A DNA stretch of 12,332 nucleotides from Desulfuromonadales bacterium. GTDB taxonomy: Bacteria; Desulfobacterota; Desulfuromonadia; Desulfuromonadales; UBA2294. The stretch covers positions 1-12,332 of the forward strand of contig JAUVAJ010000014.1 of NCBI GenBank assembly GCA_030591795.1, in the 5' to 3' direction. Positions 1-6,855 of this stretch are shown piece after piece. The notes beneath the pieces are model-generated. The model was not told where the DNA came from. It did no database searches and worked only from the letters and a program-made list of their open reading frames with translations. Both the position numbers and the translations under genes were made by a program. Position 1 is the stretch's first letter; each line of letters starts with the position of its first letter.

Positions 1-2
1 CC

Positions 3-827
3 GCGTTAGCCCAGCGCGACCGGACGTTTCTCTTGCAGCACGTTACCCCCCTGTTTAAAGAACTCCTGAAAGAGCAACATATCACCCACTTTTACTTCCA
101 CGCTCCGGACGGAACAAATCTGTTGCGCGTGCACAAACCGGATCGCCATGGCGACCTGATAGATCGTGTCACGATGCATCTGGCGCAACGAAATAACAAT
201 ATTTCCGACGGCATCGAATTAGGTCCTCTAGGCACCTTCACCCTCCGGGTGGTAATGCCGGTTCATAACCAGAACCGACTGGTCGGCTATCTCGAGCTAG
301 GCGAAGATATTGATCCGATCCTCGACCATCTGGCGACTGAATCAGATGCCAACATGGCCATACTGATTCAAAAGCAATTCCTCAATCGAGAGGCATGGGT
401 TGAAGGCCAGAGCATGCTTGGCGAGTCTGCAGCATGGGATCTACTGCCTGACCATGTAGTTGGCGGGCTTACCAACCAGAAGCTTGTGGAGTTTCTGCCA
501 CAACTTGCCACACCGAAAGCACTCAGCAGCTCCGAGACGGTCGAGGTGTTGCTCCATAACAAAATTCATCGCGGTCGGTTCCTCAACATGATGGATACCG
601 CTGGCCGAACCGTCGGTTCGCTCCTGGTGTTACAAAACGTCGATGACATCCTGAAGAATCATCAAACATCCATCTGGTTAATAACTATTTTTTGTTTCAT
701 GTTGGCCATCGCCCTGTTTCTGATAGCTGCTATTCTCCTTGGCCGGGCAGATCAGAACCTGAAAATGATCAGCGATAAACTGACTGAAGAAATGTCTGCA
801 CCGGAGGACCCGCCACCCGCGCTGTAA
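3..827 (+). CDS. dCache-type membrane sensor protein, 5' end missing
   Basis: The frame is open from the left edge, so the true start lies outside the window; the TTG at 33 is an internal codon and not a convincing start. About 274 residues are visible. The N-terminal part carries the stretch HFYFHAPDGTNLLRVHKPD followed by HGDLIDR, typical of the double-Cache (dCache_3) sensory domain found outside the membrane in histidine kinases, diguanylate cyclases and chemoreceptors. One strong membrane helix is encoded at about 672-743, beginning IWLITIFCFMLAIALF. Only about 27 residues follow it, ending in a Pro-rich tail. No HAMP, kinase, GGDEF or methyl-accepting domain follows, so this looks like a sensor with no output domain of its own. 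It probably binds a small ligand in the periplasm and passes the signal to a partner protein. The ligand cannot be told. The family call is fairly safe; the role is inference. Confidence 0.7.
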   Translation, partial: ALAQRDRTFLLQHVTPLFKELLKEQHITHFYFHAPDGTNLLRVHKPDRHGDLIDRVTMHLAQRNNNISDGIELGPLGTFTLRVVMPVHNQNRLVGYLELGEDIDPILDHLATESDANMAILIQKQFLNREAWVEGQSMLGESAAWDLLPDHVVGGLTNQKLVEFLPQLATPKALSSSETVEVLLHNKIHRGRFLNMMDTAGRTVGSLLVLQNVDDILKNHQTSIWLITIFCFMLAIALFLIAAILLGRADQNLKMISDKLTEEMSAPEDPPPAL

Positions 828-855
828 AATTGGATATCCTTTAAACAAGAAACAC

Positions 856-884
856 TTGCCCTCACCCACAACATCGGCTATCCT
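856..884 (+). promoter_or_regulatory. Possible sigma70-type promoter for the J-domain gene
   Basis: TTGCCC at 856-861 and TATCCT at 879-884 are separated by 17 bp, and each matches the sigma70 consensus at 4 of 6 positions. The site lies in the 77-bp gap after the sensor gene, about 20 bp before the first ATG of the next gene. No terminator is visible between the two genes, so read-through from the sensor gene is equally possible. Confidence 0.25.
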
Positions 885-904
885 GCGCTGAGAATAATCA
901 CTAA

Positions 905-1699
905 ATGTTGTGTAGAATGCCTTTTCGGGGGATTATGTCGCCGCAAACTGAAACAGCCCTGATTAATGCCTGCCATACCCTGTTTGGCAAAGACCTGTTT
1001 ATCTCAAAAGACTTTCTCTGGTATCTACAACCGGCCGGGCTGAAGGCCGCCTATCGACAAAAAGCTAAAGAAGCACATCCGGACCGATTCAATGACCTTG
1101 CCCCGCTAGACCAACAGCAAAAAACCGCGTTCTTCCAGGAAGTAAATCAGGCCTACGATCTGCTTCGCTCTTTTTTCAGTGAACGGGAAGAGGCCTCCAA
1201 AAGACCGAAGCCCAAGCCGGCTGCACGTAAATCCAGAGCAAAAACAGCTGCTAATTCCGTAGCAAAGCATAACGCCTTTCGTCGTGTGCCAGAGCGCACC
1301 CTTGAGTTTGGCCAGTACCTTTATAATCGCGGGTTGATAACCTATATACAATTGATTGAAGCGTTGGTCTGGCAACGGAAACAGCGCCCATCCATCGGTC
1401 AATTGGCGGTTAATTTCGGTTGGTTGAAATCGGATGACACAGACCGTGTCACCCGGACTCGCGGAACTACCTACAATCGCTTTGGTGAAAGAGCGATTAA
1501 GCTTGGCCTGCTCTCATCGGGCCAAGTACAGGTGCTCCTCAAACACCAGAGAAACCTGCATCAAAAGCTCGGAGAATATTTTATCGAGCACAAGATACTG
1601 GCAAAAGGTGAAGTTGAGCATCTGGCACAAAAACTTGCAGAGCACAATCAACGCGTCTTTCTGCGTGGCTCTGCGCCCGACAGACGCCAGGCGCCATAA
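905..1699 (+). CDS. J-domain protein with two C-terminal GspE-N-like repeats
   Basis: This protein has 264 residues if started at 905. Residues about 38-90 form a J domain with a helix II GLKAAYRQKAKEAHPDRF containing the HPD motif (58-60), the part that stimulates Hsp70 ATPase. A basic, Pro/Ala/Lys-rich linker follows (about 98-122). The C-terminal half holds two copies of a unit of about 44 residues, at 135-178 (FGQYLYNRGLITYIQLIEAL) and 193-240 (FGERAIKLGLLSSGQVQVLL). Each has the pattern G-L-(I/L)-(T/S)-x2-Q followed by a Q-x-lysine/arginine stretch and a (L/I)-G-(E/Q) motif. The unit resembles the N-terminal domains of type II/IV pilus assembly ATPases, which bind nucleotides or partners. 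The Gly/Phe and zinc-finger regions of true DnaJ are absent, so this is a specialised cochaperone. The start is uncertain: the ATG at 935 follows a GGGGG run at 927-931 and would give MSPQTE as N-terminus, which still keeps the whole J domain. Which client it serves is unknown. Confidence 0.75.
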   Translation: MLCRMPFRGIMSPQTETALINACHTLFGKDLFISKDFLWYLQPAGLKAAYRQKAKEAHPDRFNDLAPLDQQQKTAFFQEVNQAYDLLRSFFSEREEASKRPKPKPAARKSRAKTAANSVAKHNAFRRVPERTLEFGQYLYNRGLITYIQLIEALVWQRKQRPSIGQLAVNFGWLKSDDTDRVTRTRGTTYNRFGERAIKLGLLSSGQVQVLLKHQRNLHQKLGEYFIEHKILAKGEVEHLAQKLAEHNQRVFLRGSAPDRRQAP

Positions 1700-1701
1700 A
1701 A

Positions 1702-1733
1702 AATATCGCTAGGAGGCAAGCTTCCTAGCGATT
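1702..1733 (-). terminator. Intrinsic terminator for the aroC operon, stop codon inside the stem
   Basis: A perfect 10-bp stem (ATCGCTAGGA at 1705-1714 with TCCTAGCGAT at 1723-1732) has an 8-nt loop. On the minus strand it is followed by a T-rich stretch, the complement of the A run at 1697-1703, as expected for a Rho-independent terminator. The TAG stop of the substrate-binding protein (1725-1727) lies in the stem. For the plus-strand J-domain gene, ending at 1699, the same hairpin has no T run after it, so termination in that direction is likely weak. Confidence 0.75.
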
Positions 1734-2879
1734 CTCTGCACTTGTCACAACAAACTCCCCATTGCGAACCTCCGTCAGATAGAGAGGTCTACGGACATCA
1801 CCAAACTGATCCAGCCGAAATGTCGACTGGAGGGCATCAAACTCACCTAATTGAAGCAGTTGCTGTTTCAGCGCACTTCCAGATCGGGCACCTAGTTTTA
1901 ATCCGGCTAAGATCAGGCTTGTTGCATCATATGCATGAATAGAAGGAAACGTTGGCGGGCGGCCAAAGCGCTGTTCAAACACTTCAGCAAATCTTAGATA
2001 ATGCGGCCTTTGTGACTGCTCGTTGAAGGTATGAAACAGGGTGACCCCTTCGACCGCCCGACCGCCGTGAGCCAGTAGATCCCGTGTGAATGACCATTCA
2101 CTGACAAAAAGCGGCAGGCCCGGCTTCTCCTTGGCTACCTGCTGAGCAATCATGGCGGCATCAATCGCGCTGCTTAGAATCAGTACGCCATCCGGATTAG
2201 TTTGTAGAGCGTTTTTTGTAAGACTGAGAAACCCACGGTTCTCGCCTGAAACAAAGCCGGCACTATTGACAACCTCGCCCCCGAGCTGCTCAAATTTCTC
2301 TATAAAACAGGTCTGCCAAGATTCAGTAAAAGCCTTATTGCTCTGTTCAACAATCACAACCATCCGCCGATGCTGTTTGCGATAAACATATTCGGCCAGC
2401 GCCCGCGCGGTGTCACGACACTGCGGATAGACCCGTAGAAAAAAATCGTCTTTCGCACTCAACTGGTTGGTCGAGACCGTCGGGCTGACCAGCAGCATTC
2501 CGGCTTCATCGGCAAGCGGAGCCATTACGATCGCCATGCTGCTGAGGACCGGACCGATCGAGACAAAAACCCCGCGGCTGGCCAAATCTTTTATCGCCAG
2601 CCGGGCCTGATCCGGATTGTTTGCAATATCCCGAACCAAAAGTTCGACCGGCTGTCCCAGAACACCGCCGCTACCGTTCACCTGTTCGATCGCCAGCAGA
2701 GATCCATCACGGGCGGCCACACCGATATCAGCAGTCCGTCCGGTCAAGCTGGCAATCATCCCGACCTGAATCGGTTCAGGTTGACGATCACAGGCCGTCA
2801 ACAACATAGAGATTGAGACTAAAAATAAGAACCTCAGGCAAAAAGTACCATACCATTTCGCCCCACCAATTCCAGTCAT
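1725..2879 (-). CDS. Branched-chain-amino-acid-type ABC substrate-binding lipoprotein
   Basis: The protein has 384 residues and matches the Peripla_BP_6 (LivJ-like) family of type I periplasmic binding proteins, which bind amino acids, amides or aromatic acids for ABC transporters or sensors. The N-terminus has a hydrophobic stretch ending in a lipobox LLTAC with Cys30, so it should be a lipid-anchored protein. Family hallmarks are IQVGMIASLTG, the segment GGVLGQPVELLVRD, the hinge-like segment VSIGPVLSSMAIVMAPLADE, LLVSPTVSTNQLS, and HAYDATSLILAGL near the C-terminus. GGTGAGG-type ribosome binding bases lie just before the ATG. It follows the receiver-PilZ gene by 27 bp and is the last gene of the run. 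No permease or ATPase gene lies in the window, so it is an orphan binding protein. It may serve a transporter encoded elsewhere or work as a sensor. The ligand cannot be read from the sequence. Confidence 0.85.
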   Translation of the reverse strand: MTGIGGAKWYGTFCLRFLFLVSISMLLTACDRQPEPIQVGMIASLTGRTADIGVAARDGSLLAIEQVNGSGGVLGQPVELLVRDIANNPDQARLAIKDLASRGVFVSIGPVLSSMAIVMAPLADEAGMLLVSPTVSTNQLSAKDDFFLRVYPQCRDTARALAEYVYRKQHRRMVVIVEQSNKAFTESWQTCFIEKFEQLGGEVVNSAGFVSGENRGFLSLTKNALQTNPDGVLILSSAIDAAMIAQQVAKEKPGLPLFVSEWSFTRDLLAHGGRAVEGVTLFHTFNEQSQRPHYLRFAEVFEQRFGRPPTFPSIHAYDATSLILAGLKLGARSGSALKQQLLQLGEFDALQSTFRLDQFGDVRRPLYLTEVRNGEFVVTSAENR

Positions 2880-2906
2880 AACAGCCTCACCTTTATACAG
2901 CGTTCA

Positions 2907-3665
2907 TCATTCTTTTTTCCCGCTACCGGATCTATTTGCCTTACGCAGTGATATTGGCAACCTGCGGGCAGAGTCTAGAACAAACGTCCGCAGTTCTTTG
3001 CGAGCGACACCATCCATCTCGGTGAATTCAATGCCGATTCCGACCGGCAGATCCGGCCGTAAACTTTTCTTTTTGGTATTCAACCAGGTTACCCTACCCT
3101 GACAGCGGGTCGGCTCAGCCGAGCCGGGCACGATGAGTTCCATATACAATTCCGTGCCGACCACCAGAGCATTATCTGTCGCAACATAGAGTCCACCGTT
3201 GCCGATATTGATGGCATAGTCATGCCATTCCAACCGTTCATTACGCCCGTAATTGACCAGGATATTATGTTTGACACGCGGGGCGGCCCGATCAGCCAGG
3301 GTGAGCAATTTTTGTGCTACAGAGAGCAATTCGCGACGCTTGAGTGGTCGGGGCAAAACAGCATCACATCCGGCTTGCCAACACTGTTCAATAATTTCTA
3401 CCTTATCGTTGGCGACCAGAATCACCGGAGTGGTAAACAGTAGCGGATGATTCTTGAGCAGCCGACAACCGGTGATGCCATCCTGACCCGGCATTTCCGC
3501 ATCCATAATGATAAGATGCGGGCGGATTGCTGTCGCCACGCGAATGGTTTCAGCTACTGTCCGGGCCGTGGTCAGCTGAAATTCGTTACGATTAAAATAA
3601 TTTTTAGCAATGGTCCGCAGTAACGGAACATCATCAACGATCAAAATTCGATACGACGAACCCAT
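2907..3665 (-). CDS. Receiver domain fused to a PilZ domain, non-canonical switch residues
   Basis: The protein has 252 residues. Residues 1-122 form a CheY-like receiver: the acidic pair D11-D12 (ILIVDD) and the phospho-acceptor D55 (IIMDAEMPG) are kept. The usual Thr/Ser at the end of beta-4 is replaced by Ala85 (VILVAN), and the usual Lys of the KP motif by Arg106 (PRPLKR). Residues about 128-232 form a PilZ domain of the delta/Myxococcus type (TIGR02266-like), with INIGNGGLYVAT and GIGIEF. The canonical c-di-GMP residues are changed: RxxxR reads R130-VKH-N, and the D/N-x-S-x-x-G motif reads N153-I-G-N-G-G158, with Gly for Ser. Phosphorylation is possible, but output switching and c-di-GMP binding may differ from textbook members. 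No DNA-binding domain is present. The gene lies 26 bp after aroC and 27 bp before the binding-protein gene, with a GGAG ribosome binding site before the ATG. The partner kinase is not in view. Confidence 0.85.
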   Translation of the reverse strand: MGSSYRILIVDDVPLLRTIAKNYFNRNEFQLTTARTVAETIRVATAIRPHLIIMDAEMPGQDGITGCRLLKNHPLLFTTPVILVANDKVEIIEQCWQAGCDAVLPRPLKRRELLSVAQKLLTLADRAAPRVKHNILVNYGRNERLEWHDYAINIGNGGLYVATDNALVVGTELYMELIVPGSAEPTRCQGRVTWLNTKKKSLRPDLPVGIGIEFTEMDGVARKELRTFVLDSARRLPISLRKANRSGSGKKE

Positions 3666-3691
3666 CTAATATCTCCACAAACTGTTCAATT

Positions 3692-4774
3692 CTACCTTAT
3701 GCGTGTCTTCTGAATCAGAAATTGATCGGCCAGAACCAGCGCGGCCATCCCCTCAACAATCGGCACCGCGCGGGGCAAAACACATGGGTCGTGGCGACCG
3801 GCAGCTTCTAACGTCACCTTGTTACCGGCAAAGTCGACCGTCTCCTGCGGTCGGCCGATCGTTGCCGTCGGCTTGAAGGCGACCCGGAAGATAATTGTTT
3901 CACCATTGGAGATCCCCCCTTGAACACCGCCGGAGTGGTTCTTTACCGTCCCGAGCCGTTCCCCCTTTTGCACAAACGGGTCATTATGTTGCGAGCCCTT
4001 CAGTCGGGTACCGGCAAAACCGCTGCCGAGATCAAAACCTTTCACAGCCGGGATCGACAACATCGCTTGACCGAGCAGTGCTTCCAACTTATCAAACACC
4101 GGCTCACCAAGTCCGACCGGAACATTGCGACAGATACAGGTGACGATCCCCCCGAGTGAATCTTTTTCGTCTGCTGCGGCAAGAATGATCTTTTCCATCT
4201 GCCCGGCAGTAGCCTGATCAGGACAACGAACCAGTGTCTGGTCAACATCAGATCGCGTCAAGGTTTCCGGATCGATCGAAGGTGTATCAATCTCGCCGAC
4301 TGAGCTGACATAGGCGACGATCTCCACTCCGCAGGTTTCACGCAGATATTTTTCAGCGATCGCGCCGGCAGCCACCCGGCCGATTGTCTCCCGGGCACTC
4401 GATCGGCCACCACCACTGGAGGCGCGTACCCCGTATTTCATCTGATAGGTGTAATCTGCATGTGAGGGGCGTGGTACGTTGCTCATCTCGCCATAATCGC
4501 CCGGTCGCTGATCCTGGTTGGCAACCGTCAAGGCAATCGGTGTACCGAGTGCAACACCGGCTTCGATACCGGAGAGGATTACAACCTGATCCACTTCATC
4601 GCGTGGCGTCGACAGTCGGCTTTGCCCCGGACGCCGCCGATTCAATTGCTGCTGAATGTCACTCTCAGACAGTTTCAGTCCCGGTGGGCAACCGTCAATA
4701 ATAGCGCCGACCGCGGCACAATGCGATTCACCGAATGTCGTAACACGAAAAATGGTTCCAAAAGTACTAGACAC
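3692..4774 (-). CDS. aroC: Chorismate synthase
   Basis: Chorismate synthase (EC 4.2.3.5) converts 5-enolpyruvylshikimate-3-phosphate to chorismate with reduced FMN as cofactor. This is the last step of the shikimate pathway, in the cytoplasm. All three family signatures are present in the 360-residue product: [18 protein letters not shown] near residue 15, [15 protein letters not shown] near 115-129, and [16 protein letters not shown] from about 327. I chose the GTG at 4774, giving an N-terminus of [17 protein letters not shown], because homologues begin there and a GGAG sits 8 nt upstream. The ATG at 4813 would add 13 unusual residues ([13 protein letters not shown]) that run through the ribosome binding site. 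The length is normal for the family. It is the first gene of the run that continues into the receiver-PilZ and binding-protein genes. The function is very secure. Confidence 0.97.
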   Translation of the reverse strand: MSSTFGTIFRVTTFGESHCAAVGAIIDGCPPGLKLSESDIQQQLNRRRPGQSRLSTPRDEVDQVVILSGIEAGVALGTPIALTVANQDQRPGDYGEMSNVPRPSHADYTYQMKYGVRASSGGGRSSARETIGRVAAGAIAEKYLRETCGVEIVAYVSSVGEIDTPSIDPETLTRSDVDQTLVRCPDQATAGQMEKIILAAADEKDSLGGIVTCICRNVPVGLGEPVFDKLEALLGQAMLSIPAVKGFDLGSGFAGTRLKGSQHNDPFVQKGERLGTVKNHSGGVQGGISNGETIIFRVAFKPTATIGRPQETVDFAGNKVTLEAAGRHDPCVLPRAVPIVEGMAALVLADQFLIQKTRIR

Positions 4775-4782
4775 AATCAACA

Positions 4783-4786
4783 CTCC
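4783..4786 (-). promoter_or_regulatory. Ribosome binding site that fixes the aroC start
   Basis: The bases read GGAG on the minus strand and lie 8 nt before the GTG at 4774. This spacing supports the GTG rather than the in-frame ATG at 4813, which would place this site inside the coding region. Confidence 0.75.
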
Positions 4787-4801
4787 TGAACAAAGAATAT
4801 A

Positions 4802-4831
4802 ATAATAAAACAAGCAATAAGACTGAGTAAA
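4802..4831 (-). promoter_or_regulatory. Possible promoter of the aroC operon
   Basis: On the minus strand TTTACT (4826-4831) and TATTAT (4802-4807) are 18 bp apart in a very AT-rich stretch directly upstream of aroC. Overlapping TATTAT/TATATT hexamers make the exact -10 uncertain. A start here would give a leader of roughly 20 nt. This is the only promoter-like region between aroC and the fold-back element. Confidence 0.35.
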
Positions 4832-4876
4832 AATGGCATCCTGCAGGGCGATTGTTATTCAACTTTTAATAATAGG

Positions 4877-5044
4877 CTAGCAGCCTGTCGGACTTACCGG
4901 ACCGAAGTGAAAATTTGACGTTTGAGAACAGATTTTAGCTCATTTGCAGCCTCATAGCCATAGCTATGGGGCAAAAAGGAGTTGAAATATGAGCCAAACG
5001 ATCGAATTTACAGCCGGTGCATGGAAAGTCTGACAGGCTGCTAG
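4877..5044. mobile_element. Fold-back MITE-like element with CTAG-flanked terminal inverted repeats
   Basis: This 168-bp element lies between aroC and the DUF445 gene. Its ends are CTAGCAGCCTGTCGGACTT (4877-4895) and AAGTCTGACAGGCTGCTAG (5026-5044), inverted copies of each other with one mismatch in 19. The inside continues as an imperfect palindrome: CGTTTG at about 4919-4924 answers CAAACG at 4995-5000, and the centre CCTCATAGC-CATA-GCTATGGGG forms a tight hairpin. No open reading frame is inside. CTAG at both outer edges could be a 4-bp target duplication around a 15-bp terminal repeat. The structure fits a miniature inverted-repeat element moved by a transposase encoded elsewhere. Its family cannot be named from sequence alone. 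A large repetitive-palindrome unit that is not mobile is the main alternative. The rest of the 331-bp gap (4775-4876 and 5045-5077) shows only the aroC leader and nothing recognisable. Confidence 0.6.
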
Positions 5045-5077
5045 TCATCCCGATTGGCACAAGGCTGATCTGTAGGC

Positions 5078-5109
5078 CTAGCAGCCTGCCGGACAATCAG
5101 GGCTGCTAG
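5078..5109. repeat. Short solo copy of the CTAG-flanked repeat, overlapping the DUF445 stop
   Basis: CTAGCAGCCTGCCGGAC at 5078-5094 matches the left end of the neighbouring 168-bp element at 16 of 17 positions. It is answered by GGCTGCTAG at 5101-5109, giving a 9-bp stem with a 14-nt loop. It looks like an internally deleted or decayed copy of the same element. The right CTAG supplies the TAG stop codon (5106-5108) of the DUF445 gene on the minus strand. The hairpin could help end that transcript, but no T run follows it. Confidence 0.55.
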
Positions 5110-6695
5110 AGGTAAGTCAACAGCAGCAGATTGCCCAGGCCGATCAGAAAACCGAGCAGCGCACCGAACATATTAATATATTTGAACTGCTCCTGCATAA
5201 TGCCCAGCAGCAGATCTTCAACGTCGAGCAGATCAAGAGCATTCACCTTGTCCTCGACCATCTGTTTAATGTTCAACGCGGTCAACAACGGAGGAACCTC
5301 ACGTCGCAACAACTCCGAAACCTGACGATAGACCCCGGCATTCAGCTCTTCGCACACATCGGCCGGAAACCGTGCCGATAGTTTACCAATCGGCCTGCCC
5401 AGCAAGCCGCGCAGCGGCTCATTGATTGCATTACTGATCAACGCCACCGTCGCCGGCTCACGCAGTAGACTCAACAATCGATTCGAGATTTCCGTGACCA
5501 CCCGCTCTTGCCCGCCATCCGGCAACAGCTGGTCGAGCAGCGAACCAAACGACCGATCCTTGGTCGCCTGAGTAGCTCGATCACAAAGTCCGAGGACCGC
5601 TTCAACCGTCCGCCGGCTCTGCACCAGGGTGATGACGCGCTGTTTCAGAAAACAGCGCATCCCATCGACCTTGTCGTACGGCAGCTTTTCAACAATCTCC
5701 GCCAACGGACGATCAAGAAACGCCTCGATCCTGACCCGTAGCAGAGCCGTAATTTCTGCCTGAGTCTTCTCTTCGCGCAACCAGCGGGCAATCTCTTCAC
5801 TGATCTGATCGAGCACCACCGGAATCTTGGCGTCGAGTTGCTCCATGTTTAAAAAGCCACTCAACAACCCGGTCAAACCGCCGAGCGAATCAAGAAAACT
5901 GCGAATTCCGTCCTGTATCTTCAACAGCAGACGCTGGCGGAAATCCGGGTCGTACAACATACCGCCAAATTTTTCCAACAGCGGCGGCACCTCTTTTTCA
6001 AGTTGCGCCAACAGCGCCTCAACCAAATCGTCCGGCAGAAGTTGTCGCATCGGCTGGTCAGAGCGCAACAGCCGATCGGTCCGCTCATCGACAAACGTGC
6101 CGATTGATTCAAGCAGCATTGGCGAGCTGAACAACGTGCTAAGACGGTTATCGAGATGACTTCTGAAGCGGTCGTACTGCTCAGGCAGCAGACAGCTTTC
6201 CAGATCGCAAACCAACAGCTTATCTAATTTACTCCGGATAAACTGATCAAATTGAGTCGCGAAGCTGGCGCTGTTCAGGTACTCACTGCAGGCTGTGGCG
6301 AGTCTCTGCGCCAGACGTTCCATCAGCTCATCGAACCGGGCTGAAAATGCATCAGGCACCAGCTCCTGCACGGTGCCGAGATCGCGATCGAGAAACAACA
6401 CCAGCTTGTCGGAGACTGCGAGCTTAAGCTCCCGGCGAAAGGCATCACCTTCCAGGGTACGAACCACATCATCGGTCGTCAGCAGATGGCTACCGACCAT
6501 CTCACCCATCCGGGAAGCGAGATCATGCCGCCGTGAAGGGATAACTCCGGGTGTCAACGGCAACCGGATACCGAACAGATGCCAGGGTCGCAACGGCCGA
6601 AACAACATACGAATCGCTACATAGTTGGTGACATAACCGATCACCCCGCCAAGCAGGGGTGGAATGATATATGGGAGCATCGTCGACAGGGTCAT
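5106..6695 (-). CDS. DUF445 family membrane protein
   Basis: The 529-residue protein matches the DUF445 (YheB/YjiN-type) family, whose molecular role is not established. A membrane helix lies at about residues 6-24 and runs into the conserved NYVAIRMLFRPL (24-35), followed by LPLTPGVIPSRR (45-56) and MGEMVGSHLLT (63-73). These are the N-terminal hallmarks of the family. A long middle region, rich in amphipathic helices and leucines, follows. A second hydrophobic helix closes the protein at about 506-528 (FGALLGFLIGLGNLLLL). The two ends would thus anchor a large soluble helical part. The gene is alone on the minus strand between the repeat region and hslO, with only a weak GGA-type ribosome binding site. 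Its stop codon lies in the CTAG of the short repeat copy, so the last codons may have been altered by that insertion, although the family's C-terminal helix is complete. Confidence 0.85.
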   Translation of the reverse strand: MTLSTMLPYIIPPLLGGVIGYVTNYVAIRMLFRPLRPWHLFGIRLPLTPGVIPSRRHDLASRMGEMVGSHLLTTDDVVRTLEGDAFRRELKLAVSDKLVLFLDRDLGTVQELVPDAFSARFDELMERLAQRLATACSEYLNSASFATQFDQFIRSKLDKLLVCDLESCLLPEQYDRFRSHLDNRLSTLFSSPMLLESIGTFVDERTDRLLRSDQPMRQLLPDDLVEALLAQLEKEVPPLLEKFGGMLYDPDFRQRLLLKIQDGIRSFLDSLGGLTGLLSGFLNMEQLDAKIPVVLDQISEEIARWLREEKTQAEITALLRVRIEAFLDRPLAEIVEKLPYDKVDGMRCFLKQRVITLVQSRRTVEAVLGLCDRATQATKDRSFGSLLDQLLPDGGQERVVTEISNRLLSLLREPATVALISNAINEPLRGLLGRPIGKLSARFPADVCEELNAGVYRQVSELLRREVPPLLTALNIKQMVEDKVNALDLLDVEDLLLGIMQEQFKYINMFGALLGFLIGLGNLLLLTYL

Positions 6696-6762
6696 TTTTC
6701 AATCCAAAGGGCTATAAATAAAAACCGTATGGCTAAGCAAAAACATCGTCCGGCAAGGCTTT

Positions 6763-6817
6763 ATGCTTTTTCAGGGGTGAAGACATACACCAGTATGTCG
6801 AAGGCCTGAAAAAGTAT
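6763..6817. repeat. Nested inverted repeat in the DUF445-hslO intergenic region
   Basis: The outer arms CTTTTTCAGG (6766-6775) and CCTGAAAAAG (6805-6814) are perfect 10-bp complements. The inner arms GACATAC (6782-6788) and GTATGTC (6793-6799) are perfect 7-bp complements around a 4-nt loop. Unpaired 6-nt and 5-nt bulges separate the two stems. It lies between two divergent genes, about 40 bp upstream of the hslO -35 box, and contains no reading frame. It could be a dispersed palindromic repeat, a cruciform or regulatory site. The outer stem ends in a T run on the minus strand, but no gene reads into it, so it is not a terminator of a visible gene. Confidence 0.6.
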
Positions 6818-6855
6818 TATAACGCAGGAGGGCGATATTTTTTGCGACGCCATAC

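Noticed and set aside
3920..4701. Several open frames on the plus strand opposite aroC
   Set aside because: They lie wholly inside a clear chorismate synthase gene, have low-complexity Arg/Ser/His-rich translations and no recognisable motif.
4877..5109. CRISPR array or ncRNA in the aroC-DUF445 gap
   Set aside because: The repeats are inverted and few, without regular spacers. Long pairing is better explained by a fold-back element; no known RNA family motif was recognised.
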